This document shows, piece after piece, positions 34,401-42,019 of a DNA stretch of 64,000 nucleotides; position 1 is the first letter of the stretch; the number at the start of each line of letters is the position of its first letter. Both the position numbers and the translations under genes were made by a program. The notes beneath the pieces were generated by a model. It saw only the letters and a list, made by a program, of their open reading frames with translations. It had not been told where the DNA came from and searched no databases. Origin of the DNA: Caldithrix sp. (GTDB lineage Bacteria > KSB1 > UBA2214 > DYKH01); NCBI GenBank assembly GCA_020722685.1, contig DYKH01000001.1:62001-126000 (forward strand), read 5' to 3'.

Positions 34401-37144
34401 GGGAGGACGACGATCGTGTGGACCTGGTGCCGAACACGACACAGTACAGGCCAGGAGATATAGCCAGAATCATGGTGAAATCGCCTTTCGAAAGCGCCGA
34501 GGCATTGGTCACTCTGGAGCGGGAAGGCATTCTTTCTCATCAAACGCTCAAGCTAATGGGTAGCACGCCAACCCTCGAAATACCGATCACAGAGACGCAT
34601 TTGCCGAACGTCTTTGTCTCAGTGATCTTGTTAAAAGGCCGCTCCGCAAATCATGTTTACTCTGCCGAAGGTGAGGATGTGGGTCGCCCTGCATTCAAAA
34701 TCGGCTACACCAATTTGCCCGTTGATCCGGGCAGCCAGCATTTGCTGGTCAAGCTTGAATCCGACAAAGAAACCTATCAACCGGGAGATCAGGTTACGGC
34801 AACCTTGGCAGTGACAGACAATAACGGTTCGCCGGTTACCGGTGAGGCGACGCTGGCGGTGGTCGATTTGGGCGTGTTGAATCTCATCCGCTACGAGCTG
34901 CCGGATCCTTTCGATGATTTCTACGGTCAGCGACCGCTCTCGGTGCAGACTTCGGAAACCCGGTTGCACGTGGTGGAGCAGCGCAATTATGGGGAAAAGG
35001 GCGAGAACCGCGGCGGAGGCGGCGGCGAAGGCGCTCTGGACTTTGGCGTGCGCAAGACTTTCAAATCCACTGCATACTGGAACCCATCCATCCTGCTTGA
35101 CGCAAACGGGCGGGCTACGGTGACCTTCAAGCTGCCGGACAATCTGACTACCTTCAAACTGATGGCCGTGGCGCAAACCAAAGACGCCAAGTTCGGCCGT
35201 GGCAGCGCTCAGCTCAAGGTCAGCAAGCCGTTGCTCATGCTGGCGGCATTGCCTCGCTTTGCTCGTCTTGGTGATCGTTTTGAAGCTGGCGTTGTGGTAC
35301 ACAACTACTCCGGCCAAAGCGGGAAGGGGGAGGTCTCTGTAGAAGCGGAGGGGATAAAACTATTGGGCAAGAATAGCCAGCAAGTCAAGCTGGATGACGG
35401 CGAAAGTCGCGAGGTGCGCTTTGGTTTTGCAGCGCAAAGCATGGGCAAATCGACGCTGCAATTTCGCTTGCGGCTGGGCGACCTGACGGACGGTTTGGAA
35501 AAGGTCGTGCCGATATATGCCTCCCGAAAGAAGGAGACCGTAGCTCTGTACCAACGTACCGAAACCACGGCTGTGGAGACCGTAGAGGTGCCGCAGAGAG
35601 CTTTTAGGGATCTGACTACGCTGGAAATCACCGCAGCGTCATCGGCCATGACAGAATTGCAGGGACCGGCTCGATACCTGTTCGAGTATCCTTATGACTG
35701 CCTTGAGCAAAAGATTTCCCGTATCCTGCCGATGTTGGTGGCTGGCGAGCTGATCAAAGCGTTCAATCTCAAGATCGGCCAGCAGGGAGATTTTCAACAA
35801 GCGGTCGGCAAAGTTTTGGCGGACTTGGCCAAGTTCCAGACTGATGACGGCGGTTTCGCGCTATGGATGGGCGAGCGGCGATCCGTACCCTACGTGAGCG
35901 CCTACGCCGCTTATGCGTTGACATTGGGGCGACAAAAGGGCTATTCGATTGATGCAACTTTGCTTCAGAGTGCCCTCGAATACTTGCGCAAGGTTTTGAC
36001 GGAAAAGGATTATCGTTTAGGTCATCCCTACGATACATTTTCCTGGAAAGCGACCGACGCTTTTATTCTCTACGTCCTCGCACTTAATGGCAAGGCGGAT
36101 GCCGGATATGTGGAGAAATATTTTGCCGAACGCGAGAGCTTGCCAGTCGTTGGGCGCGCCTACCTACTCAAGACGCTCCTGCTTGTCAAGCCAAAGGATG
36201 AGCGCGCGGCGATCATGCGACAAGAGCTCATAAACCTGGTCAAAGTATCTCCGACAACGGCGCACTTTGAAGAGACGGTCGCCGGCGAAATGCCGTGGAT
36301 TTTCCACTCTAATGTGCGGACGACAGCCGTCGTATTGCAAACTTTGTTGGAAACCGACGCCGAGTTTCCGCTGGCGGAACGGGTGGTTGTCTGGCTATTG
36401 GAACGCCGCCGCGATGGCGCTTGGATGAACACGCAGGAGAATTTCTACGTTCTGTACGCACTTGCTACCTATTTTCAAAAGTACGAAAAGGCCGAGCCTA
36501 ATTTTCAGGCGCTCGTCAAAATGGCCGGCAAAGAGGTGTTGGAATGTTCTTTTTCCGGACGGAAGATGCATATCGAGAAGAAGGAAATGGTCTTGGATGA
36601 GACAGGGCCAGTTCAGCTACCCATTGAGATCAGCAAACGAGGTCAGGGGCAGCTCTACTACGGACTGCGCATGAGCTATTATCCTCTTGATCCCAGCGAG
36701 CCGCGCGAGGAAGGAATGGTCATTATCAAGTCAATGCAATTGGCCGAATCGACGCGACCGTTTACTGGCAGCTTTGCCGGCGGCGAACTGGTAAAAGTGA
36801 CCCTGCAGGTGGTAGCACCGATGGAACGCAATTTTGTAGTAGCTGACGATCCGCTGCCGGCCGGTTTGGAGCCGGTCAATCTGGCTTTCGCAACAACGGC
36901 TGCGGCGCCGGAAGGATTGATCGATCAAGAGCAGGGATGGCAAAGCGGATTCAACCACGTAGAAATGCACGATGACCGCGTCCTGTTGTTTGCGGATTGG
37001 CTGACCCCAGGACTGCACACCTATTCCTATCTGGCGCGCGCCATTACCAAAGGCACATTTTCCATGCCGGCTACTTATGCGGAAGAGATGTATCGACCAG
37101 AGGTGTATGGGAGGACGGTTGATAAAGAGGTAGAGGTAGAATAG
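31478..37144 (+). CDS. Bacterial alpha-2-macroglobulin with thioester motif
   Basis: 1,888 residues. An N-terminal signal-like segment ('FWSLFTIMATSKAND') without a lipobox Cys is followed by Ig-like/MG domains ('SQSIIATFDRPM'). The 'GLYRAGETVHVKGI' MG block is near residue 620, then a bait-type region. The thioester motif C-L-E-Q is at Cys1408-Gln1411 inside 'YPYDCLEQKISRILP', with the alpha/alpha thioester domain ('DDGGFALW') and a C-terminal receptor-like domain after it. Bacterial A2Ms trap proteases in the periplasm and pair with penicillin-binding protein 1C, which repairs the wall. That partner lies 0.9 kb downstream, beyond a decayed small-gene pair. The YfhM form is usually a lipoprotein; this one appears soluble. 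Confidence 0.93.
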   Translation: MTHAKSRYSTYLFWSLFTIMATSKANDLQILSVSPKGLVQSVSESQSIIATFDRPMVPLQATPEDLGEGPLTVRPAVPGKYRWLGTSTLSFTPLDTLPLSSQFAVTIPAGIKATDGSTLPTAFTWTFETLRPELRASYPAAGQEPVDLQPTILLKFNQPMSPQRVGNKIRLESQQSKESIPLKFTLPLVSELEKYWNLGIDSTMVIKAVPERKLNRDTAYRLTLDKGLLAAEGDLGMAKAKIIDLRTFAPLKYIGCQAPGQKGEEMGLDPSRGIELQFTNRVKPAELAAKIRFEPEIKIPEYYLQREWGQERIYLEVELKPETGYRLFLPADLHDVFGNQLEEVVVDSFRTGSYLPRVIMTSGPGVLESFGDRRYPIFFVNQEQVRLRMGMVPMNRLIPFLDEKNNLFGRRAALPDSLFMVDRLWEVKGARNRKIIRPIELDWLLAGKKHGLALIEVDDLTAARSKVEESLPQEESEAERDHRESGKHRALLQVTDLGISAKFSAHNNLVWVTSLRSAAPVAGAKIEIRDDHNRSLWSGVTDKDGMVETPGWHELGIPSASEWEKPRQWVFASKDGDLAYTASDWGTGIYPYRFGIDYDWNPEPTVMTGSLFTERGLYRAGETVHVKGILRERKYDRWAVPHGKEITLNVRDARGDQILQQKVTVSEFGSFSLDLPLQETAPLGYYSISAETLRVSTDPQSAVSFLYGNFRVEAFRPAEFTVQVRPQRSEYVLGDSAVAHIHSAYLFGSPLKGQKISWHYYIYPKEYAPPGRDDFFFGYPLWERESPPLTSHVLGQGRGHLDANGGFRAAAKLVAAEVDFALNLSISADVEGPNRQHIAGAENLLLHPAEFYVGIKQATTFAQAGKEFGYQIISVLPNGEISPNRTVEIKVLKRQWHSVRKAGIGGRYEWISKKVDTVIDSATVLTAATPLTRLFVPKDAGVYVLRASARDDRGNRTTTESYFYAIGQGYVAWEREDDDRVDLVPNTTQYRPGDIARIMVKSPFESAEALVTLEREGILSHQTLKLMGSTPTLEIPITETHLPNVFVSVILLKGRSANHVYSAEGEDVGRPAFKIGYTNLPVDPGSQHLLVKLESDKETYQPGDQVTATLAVTDNNGSPVTGEATLAVVDLGVLNLIRYELPDPFDDFYGQRPLSVQTSETRLHVVEQRNYGEKGENRGGGGGEGALDFGVRKTFKSTAYWNPSILLDANGRATVTFKLPDNLTTFKLMAVAQTKDAKFGRGSAQLKVSKPLLMLAALPRFARLGDRFEAGVVVHNYSGQSGKGEVSVEAEGIKLLGKNSQQVKLDDGESREVRFGFAAQSMGKSTLQFRLRLGDLTDGLEKVVPIYASRKKETVALYQRTETTAVETVEVPQRAFRDLTTLEITAASSAMTELQGPARYLFEYPYDCLEQKISRILPMLVAGELIKAFNLKIGQQGDFQQAVGKVLADLAKFQTDDGGFALWMGERRSVPYVSAYAAYALTLGRQKGYSIDATLLQSALEYLRKVLTEKDYRLGHPYDTFSWKATDAFILYVLALNGKADAGYVEKYFAERESLPVVGRAYLLKTLLLVKPKDERAAIMRQELINLVKVSPTTAHFEETVAGEMPWIFHSNVRTTAVVLQTLLETDAEFPLAERVVVWLLERRRDGAWMNTQENFYVLYALATYFQKYEKAEPNFQALVKMAGKEVLECSFSGRKMHIEKKEMVLDETGPVQLPIEISKRGQGQLYYGLRMSYYPLDPSEPREEGMVIIKSMQLAESTRPFTGSFAGGELVKVTLQVVAPMERNFVVADDPLPAGLEPVNLAFATTAAAPEGLIDQEQGWQSGFNHVEMHDDRVLLFADWLTPGLHTYSYLARAITKGTFSMPATYAEEMYRPEVYGRTVDKEVEVE

Positions 37145-37224
37145 ACCGTGGAATGCGATCATGCCTACTACTTTGATTTTGCACCACCTCTACCCGCGAT
37201 TAAAATCGCCTGCTGAAAGATTCA

Positions 37225-37240
37225 ATCCGCCAAGGCGGAT
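37225..37240. repeat. Perfect intergenic hairpin
   Basis: ATCCGCC-AA-GGCGGAT, a 7-bp stem with no T-tract after it, in the 255-nt gap after the macroglobulin gene. It is a short palindrome of unknown role. Confidence 0.5.
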
Positions 37241-37399
37241 AATGACCCATGGGGTAGCAGCCGGCTCTAACCTTGATGGTTTAGCAGCAAACGATGGCCG
37301 GCGAAAACACAGTGCAATATCCAGGTGCTGTGGGCAGATTTCTCCATCGTGGACGCCAAACCTGTTGCATTTCGATAAGCAAATTGCTATGTTTGATCT

Positions 37400-37557
37400 A
37401 TGAAGAGAATTCGACTCACAAAACACGCTCGTGAACAATGTTTAGAAAGAGGTACTAACGAAACTGAGATTCAAGAAGCAATTCGGCACGGCCTCAAAGA
37501 GCCTACAAAAAAAAGTCCGAATTTGTAGTCATCACCGGCTACACTTTCTACTTTTAA
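37400..37557 (+). pseudogene. Decayed DUF4258/RelE-like toxin gene
   Basis: ATG 37400 opens a frame encoding 'MKRIRLTKHAREQCLERG' followed by 'TEIQEAIRHG', the N-terminal half of DUF4258 proteins (a RelE/ParE-like toxin fold). It hits TAG at 37526. In another frame from about 37519, the characteristic C-terminus 'EFVVITGYTFYF' continues to TAA 37555-37557. The middle ~30 residues expected between the halves are absent. So the gene has an internal deletion with a frame change. Its final stop overlaps the ATG of the DUF2283 gene (TAATG), the usual arrangement for this pair. Confidence 0.75.
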
Positions 37558-37793
37558 TGAAGGCAATTGATATGAAAATTAGCTATGATGAAGAAGTTGA
37601 TGCTCTCTATATCCGTTTATTGGAAGGCCAATACGAATGCCGCACCATTCGTCTAAGTGAAGACGTCGCTCCTAATATTGGTGAGGGAGAAAAGCTGGTG
37701 GGCATTGAAATTCTCGATGCAAAAGAGACCTTGGGTGAGGGGGACTTGTTGAAGGTGGTTCTTGAGAACGTACCTTTTGCTACTGCCGCTTAA
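37557..37793 (+). CDS. DUF2283 family protein (putative antitoxin)
   Basis: 78 residues from ATG 37557; the domain itself starts at the internal ATG 37572 ('MKISYDEEVDALYIRLLEG'). DUF2283 proteins are small beta-rich proteins commonly encoded right after DUF4258 genes and treated as probable antitoxins. The family motif 'D-x-D-A-L-Y-I' appears as 'EVDALYI', with 'VGIEILDA' after it. The partner upstream is broken here, so this gene is a surviving half of a toxin-antitoxin-like pair sitting between the macroglobulin and pbpC genes. Biochemical function is not established. Confidence 0.8.
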   Translation: MKAIDMKISYDEEVDALYIRLLEGQYECRTIRLSEDVAPNIGEGEKLVGIEILDAKETLGEGDLLKVVLENVPFATAA

Positions 37794-38037
37794 ACTTCCG
37801 ATCAGTGATTGGTATTGGATCAACGAAGGTAGATGGTCGCCTTTGTCGCTTTGGCGTACTGAAACCGAGGCTCCCAAAGGTCGTCTCCATTGTGCGATCC
37901 AGAAGTAGCTCGGAATGAGTTGTAGGCCAAGGTCTATTTCCTGTAGTTTCGGAGAGCTTGAAAGCCGAATTATCGGGGAAACATCATCCAGGCTCGCAAG
38001 GTTCTTGCAGATTGAGTCTTGAAATGGATATCCTGCC

Positions 38038-40392
38038 ATGCTACGCTGTCTTTCGCATCGGAAGTTTCAACTTTCTATTGGGGCGCTTTTTGTGGTGATG
38101 GCTTTTATCGCCATTTGGCCGGTGGGTAAGAGCCGCCTCAACCCAGACGATGTCCCGTCCCTCCGCATTTATGACTGCCGGGGCACATTGCTTCGGGAAG
38201 TTCTTTCCAGCCAGCAAGGACATGGAATATGGCTGCCGTTGCGGGAAGTTTCGCCGCATTTTTGCTCTGCGATGGTCGCCGTAGAGGATAAGAGATTCTA
38301 TCATCATTTTGGCGTCGATCCCTTCGCCATCCTGCGCGCTGCCTGGCTGAACGTTTCCAAACACCAAGTCGTATCGGGTGGCTCCACCATTACTCAGCAG
38401 TTGGCGCGCCAGCTCTATGCACTGCCCCGGCGTTGGTATGCCAAACCGCTGGAAGCATTGTTGGCGATGAGATTGGAGGTCTGGCTCAGCAAGGAAGAGA
38501 TTCTGGAGCAATACATCAATCGCGTTCCGTTCGGCAATCAGACCTTTGGCGTCGAAGCGGCCGCCCGGCTCTACTTTGACAAGCCGGCGGCGCATCTTTC
38601 CGTTTCCGAAGCGGCATTCTTAGCCGGCTTGCCGCAATCGCCCAGCGGATATGATCCCTATCGATTTCCGGATAAGGCGAAACAGCGCCAGTCAATGGTC
38701 TTGCAGGCGATGCTGCGCGCAGGGGAATTGGATTCATCCAATTATATTCGCATTCAACAAACTCCCACTGAGGTTGCGCCAAGAAAGAACAGCTTCCGCG
38801 CCCCGCATTTTTGTCAAATGCTTCTGGCCGAAGCTGGCCGGGAACAAAAGGCGGGCGGAGAGCTGCACACCACTTTGGATTGGGCCTTGCAGTCGCGCAT
38901 CGAAACATTGGTGACAGGTCACATCCACAACCTGGCCAATCAAAACATCACCAATGCGTCTGTCTTGGTGCTGGAGAATACGACGGGCAACGTCAAGGCT
39001 TGGATCGGCGCCGAGGATTTTTTTGATGCAGCGCATCAAGGCCAAGTGGACGGTGTTTTGGCTTTGCGTCAGCCGGGTTCCGCGCTCAAGCCGTTCACCT
39101 ACGGATTGGCTTTGGAAAGCGGCTTTACGGCCGCCAGTATTCTCCCCGACATCGAGATGCACGCGGCTACCTCTGGCGGCTATCTGTCGGTCCACAATTA
39201 CGATGAGACCTATCATGGCCCGGTACGCCTGCGGACGGCTTTGGCGTGCTCTTACAACGTGCCGGCGGTCCGCGTTCTCGAAGTGTTGGGTGCTGACTGG
39301 CTTTTATCTCGGCTGCAGAAGTTGGGAATGTCCAATCTGAACAAGCCGGCAACCTACTATGGCTTGGGATTGACGCTTGGGAACGGGGAAGTGAGCTTGG
39401 CGCAGTTGACCAATGCTTATCGGGCCTTGGCAAATGGGGGCAACTACTCTCCAATAAAAACCCGGCTGGATGAGGCTGGGTTATCAGTTCTGCCTTTTCA
39501 AGGAGAGTCGGTCTTCAGTCCGCAAATTGCATTCCTGCTCGCGGACATCCTGAGCGATCCGCAGGCTCGCGCACCTGCTTTTGGTCTGGGTGGCCCATTG
39601 CGACTGCCTTTCCCCTGCGCCGCCAAGACCGGAACCAGTAAGGATTACCGGGACAATTGGACGGTCGGCTACACCAGCCAATACACCGTCGGCGTCTGGG
39701 TTGGCAATTTTGACGGCCAGCCAATGCACAAAAGCAGTGGCATTAGTGGGGCGGCACCGCTTTTTCGTGACATTATGCTAACGCTGCATGCGCCAAGCGA
39801 TCCCGCCCCTTTCATCATTCCGCCAAACTTGATTAAAGTCGCCGTTTGTCAAAAATCGGGCAAATTGCCCGGAGTGCACTGTTCTCAGCAATTGGAAGAG
39901 TGGTTCATCAAAGGGACGGCGCCCACCTCAGTGTGTGACGTGCATCGCGCCTATCTCATCGATCTTCGTAACGAACAGCTTGCGACGCGTCAGACTCCAC
40001 AGGAACAGGTGGAGGAACGCGTCTTTGAAATCTGGCCGGAAGAATATGCATCCTGGATGGCTGCCAACAGACTGCCTCTTCCGCCGGCTTCATACTCTGA
40101 GCCTGTGAAAGAACCTAGGCAACGCCTTGCTATCAGCTTTCCCAGCGACGGGGATATTTTCAAGATCGACCCCATCTTGCGTCCCGAATACCAAACACTC
40201 CAGCTTGAAGCTTTGGTGCCGCAGGGGATCGAAACGATTGAGTGGATTGTTGACAGCGTTTCCTTTGCCAAAACGAAAAGCCCCTATTCGGCTCGCTGGC
40301 AATTGACGGAGGGGTCGCACCGCATGCAGCTCAAGGCGGATTCGCAACCAACCCCATTGTACAGCCCCGAGATTCTAATAAGCGTCTACTAA
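38038..40392 (+). CDS. pbpC: Penicillin-binding protein 1C (bifunctional transglycosylase/transpeptidase)
   Basis: 784 residues. An N-terminal membrane anchor ('LFVVMAFIAIWPV') is followed by a GT51 glycosyltransferase domain with catalytic Glu in 'VAVEDKRFYHHFGVDP' and 'GGSTITQQLARQL'. The transpeptidase has SxxK 'GSALK' (Ser348/Lys351), 'SYN' in 'ACSYNVPAV' and 'KTGT' in 'AAKTGTSKDY'. Last comes the BiPBP_C domain with conserved Cys residues, typical of PBP1C. It polymerises and crosslinks peptidoglycan on the periplasmic side. PBP1C genes commonly accompany alpha-2-macroglobulin genes, as here. ATG 38038 starts directly before the anchor. Confidence 0.95.
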   Translation: MLRCLSHRKFQLSIGALFVVMAFIAIWPVGKSRLNPDDVPSLRIYDCRGTLLREVLSSQQGHGIWLPLREVSPHFCSAMVAVEDKRFYHHFGVDPFAILRAAWLNVSKHQVVSGGSTITQQLARQLYALPRRWYAKPLEALLAMRLEVWLSKEEILEQYINRVPFGNQTFGVEAAARLYFDKPAAHLSVSEAAFLAGLPQSPSGYDPYRFPDKAKQRQSMVLQAMLRAGELDSSNYIRIQQTPTEVAPRKNSFRAPHFCQMLLAEAGREQKAGGELHTTLDWALQSRIETLVTGHIHNLANQNITNASVLVLENTTGNVKAWIGAEDFFDAAHQGQVDGVLALRQPGSALKPFTYGLALESGFTAASILPDIEMHAATSGGYLSVHNYDETYHGPVRLRTALACSYNVPAVRVLEVLGADWLLSRLQKLGMSNLNKPATYYGLGLTLGNGEVSLAQLTNAYRALANGGNYSPIKTRLDEAGLSVLPFQGESVFSPQIAFLLADILSDPQARAPAFGLGGPLRLPFPCAAKTGTSKDYRDNWTVGYTSQYTVGVWVGNFDGQPMHKSSGISGAAPLFRDIMLTLHAPSDPAPFIIPPNLIKVAVCQKSGKLPGVHCSQQLEEWFIKGTAPTSVCDVHRAYLIDLRNEQLATRQTPQEQVEERVFEIWPEEYASWMAANRLPLPPASYSEPVKEPRQRLAISFPSDGDIFKIDPILRPEYQTLQLEALVPQGIETIEWIVDSVSFAKTKSPYSARWQLTEGSHRMQLKADSQPTPLYSPEILISVY

Positions 40393-40879
40393 GCGGATCG
40401 TGACCAGGGTTTGCGTCTACGGTTACACAACTGGGACATCCGACTAAGAAGGCCGATAGACAATGTTCGGCCCTCTGACTTTGTCGCCATGCTTCAAGCA
40501 GTCGAATGATTCTTGACTTGCAGCCTCATTCCGCACGCCGGTACTCTTGCTACGCTGCGCGCTGACGTCCGCCTGCGACCTGTGACGCGCGACCTGCAAC
40601 CTGTTTCCTGTTTTGTGTCATCATTAAACACTGTCATAACAAAGTGTCCGTATTGTCATAAATTACTTCGTGACGTCACATACCGCGCGCTTTGATGACT
40701 CTGTCGTAGAGGAAGGTATCCAATCAAAATAACTGGTTATCTTGAGCAAATTTATTCACCATTTCTGCTTCTGTTTGGTACGCTTGTTGTCTTGGCTGAA
40801 TCGCACCGGATGGTCGTTGCTTTAGTATTGGCTGACCCAGCACGGCATCTTTGTACGATTGGAGTAGAGGAACACAAGC
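40393..40879. other. 487-nt intergenic region with palindromes and a shared repeat
   Basis: No gene is seen. It contains a hairpin GGCCGA...TCGGCC (40451-40472) without a T-tract, which may weakly terminate pbpC. A copy of the GCGACCTGCAACCTG-type repeat is near 40570-40605, and a perfect palindrome GTGACGTCAC is at 40670-40679. The 200 nt before the next gene are A+T-richer and probably hold its promoter, but no clear -35/-10 pair stands out. Confidence 0.5.
40567..40602. repeat. Low-complexity intergenic repeat (GCGACCTGCAAC type), second copy
   Basis: Contains CTGCGACCTGTGAC and GCGACCTGCAACCTG, near-matches to the copy at 27327-27352. Confidence 0.4.
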
Positions 40880-41299
40880 ATGAGAAGCATCACAATTCTT
40901 GCGACGATATTGCTCGTCACAAGCATCGCCTTCGCGCAAATCCAAGTGAAGGAAGCCGAAAAAAAGGAATCGGCTCGCAGGCTGGAAAAAATTCGTCGCA
41001 TTGCTGCAGAAAGCCAGGGAAAGATTGAAGTCGCGGTCCTACCGATCCTTTTCTCTGAGAGGAGGGAAGAAGTAAGAACGCCGCGCGAATCCGAATCTGC
41101 CAGAAGGCTAAGAAAGATCCAAAGAATTGCCGCCGAGAGTCATGGTAAGATCGAAATAACGGTGATACCGATCGCCGATTCCCCGAATCGGCAGGAAGCT
41201 GAGAGTTCGTATGCGGCCACCACCCGTGGATTTGCCAAACCTGCCGGCAAGGTCGGCGGGATCAACAAAGGCAAAACGGAGATGAAGAGCGCCCAATAA
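40880..41299 (+). CDS. Small secreted protein with two 27-residue repeats
   Basis: 139 residues, no family recognised. A cleavable signal peptide ends near residue 19 ('LLVTSIAFAQ'). Two repeats follow, at residues 30-56 and 72-98, beginning E-S-A-R-R-L and ending in L/I-P-I, identical at 21 of 27 positions. Each is a charged helix followed by a short beta-like strand ('GKIEVAVLPI'). The DNA of the two units differs mostly at synonymous sites, so the duplication is old and the protein sequence is constrained. A Gly/Lys-rich tail ends the protein. It has its own terminator at 41357. Periplasmic location is inferred. Confidence 0.75.
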   Translation: MRSITILATILLVTSIAFAQIQVKEAEKKESARRLEKIRRIAAESQGKIEVAVLPILFSERREEVRTPRESESARRLRKIQRIAAESHGKIEITVIPIADSPNRQEAESSYAATTRGFAKPAGKVGGINKGKTEMKSAQ

Positions 41300-41356
41300 T
41301 TGAACCGGCCGCAATCTTTTCGAAACCTCTTATCAGTCAAGGGTAAATGGCAGGAC

Positions 41357-41386
41357 ATCCCGATCAATGGATCGGGATTTTTTTTT
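41357..41386 (+). terminator. Strong intrinsic terminator
   Basis: Perfect 9-bp stem ATCCCGATC / GATCGGGAT with a 4-nt loop, followed by nine T (41378-41386). Confidence 0.9.
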
Positions 41387-41549
41387 GTAATGGCGCACGC
41401 GCGGTGGCTTCTTTTGGCTGAGGGGAACGAGGTGACCCACTAACGACCCAGGAACAAACGCCCCGTTGAGGTTGTTGAATCGGCAACAACAAAATGATTG
41501 CTTGTTGCATCCCAATGCCGTACATTTTGCATCAAACGAGGAACACAGG

Positions 41550-42005
41550 ATGCGAGAAATAGGTGTCATCGTCTCGGCCAAAGACGAAATGGTTCAAGTA
41601 CAAATTGCCAAGAGGGAAGGATGCGAGGGTTGCCACGGCTGCGTTTCTCTCCAGCCTAATCTCATGCAGGTTGAGGCGCGCAATGACATCCGCGCCACCG
41701 TCGGCAACATGGTGGAAGTGGAAATCCAAGCTCGACATGTAGTCGGCTATGCCTTCCTGGTGTTCATTTTTCCTATTTTGATGATGATCGCAGGATATCT
41801 GCTGGGCATGAGAATCGCGGCCGGTCAAGCCGCTACCGGGGAAGGCTATGGCATTCTGGGCGCTATTGCCGGTTTTGCCGGTGCCTTTCCGGGAATCAAA
41901 GCCGTCGATACTCTCTGGGGGCATTCGAACAAATCTGCTGCAAGAGTGGTGGGCTATGCGACCAAGCCGCCGGAAGCCTGCATTTCAATATCACCTGTAA
42001 ATTGA
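41550..42005 (+). CDS. RseC/MucC-family membrane protein
   Basis: 151 residues from ATG 41550, which has GAGG upstream (an in-frame extension to 41466 is not RseC-like). The N-terminal cytosolic part carries a C-x2-C-x2-C cluster in 'GCEGCHGCVSL'. Two membrane helices follow ('YAFLVFIFPILMMIAGYLLG' and 'ILGAIAGFAGAF'). RseC proteins take part in electron delivery (SoxR reduction with the Rsx/Rnf complex) and in sigma-E regulation. No rnf genes are in the window. The stop overlaps or abuts the start of the large protease gene, so the two are probably co-translated, an unusual pairing. Confidence 0.82.
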   Translation: MREIGVIVSAKDEMVQVQIAKREGCEGCHGCVSLQPNLMQVEARNDIRATVGNMVEVEIQARHVVGYAFLVFIFPILMMIAGYLLGMRIAAGQAATGEGYGILGAIAGFAGAFPGIKAVDTLWGHSNKSAARVVGYATKPPEACISISPVN

Positions 42006-42019
42006 ATGGTCAATTCTTT

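Noticed and set aside
41466..41549. Longer RseC-like protein starting at 41466
   Set aside because: The added residues are not RseC-like, and ATG 41550 has GAGG upstream.
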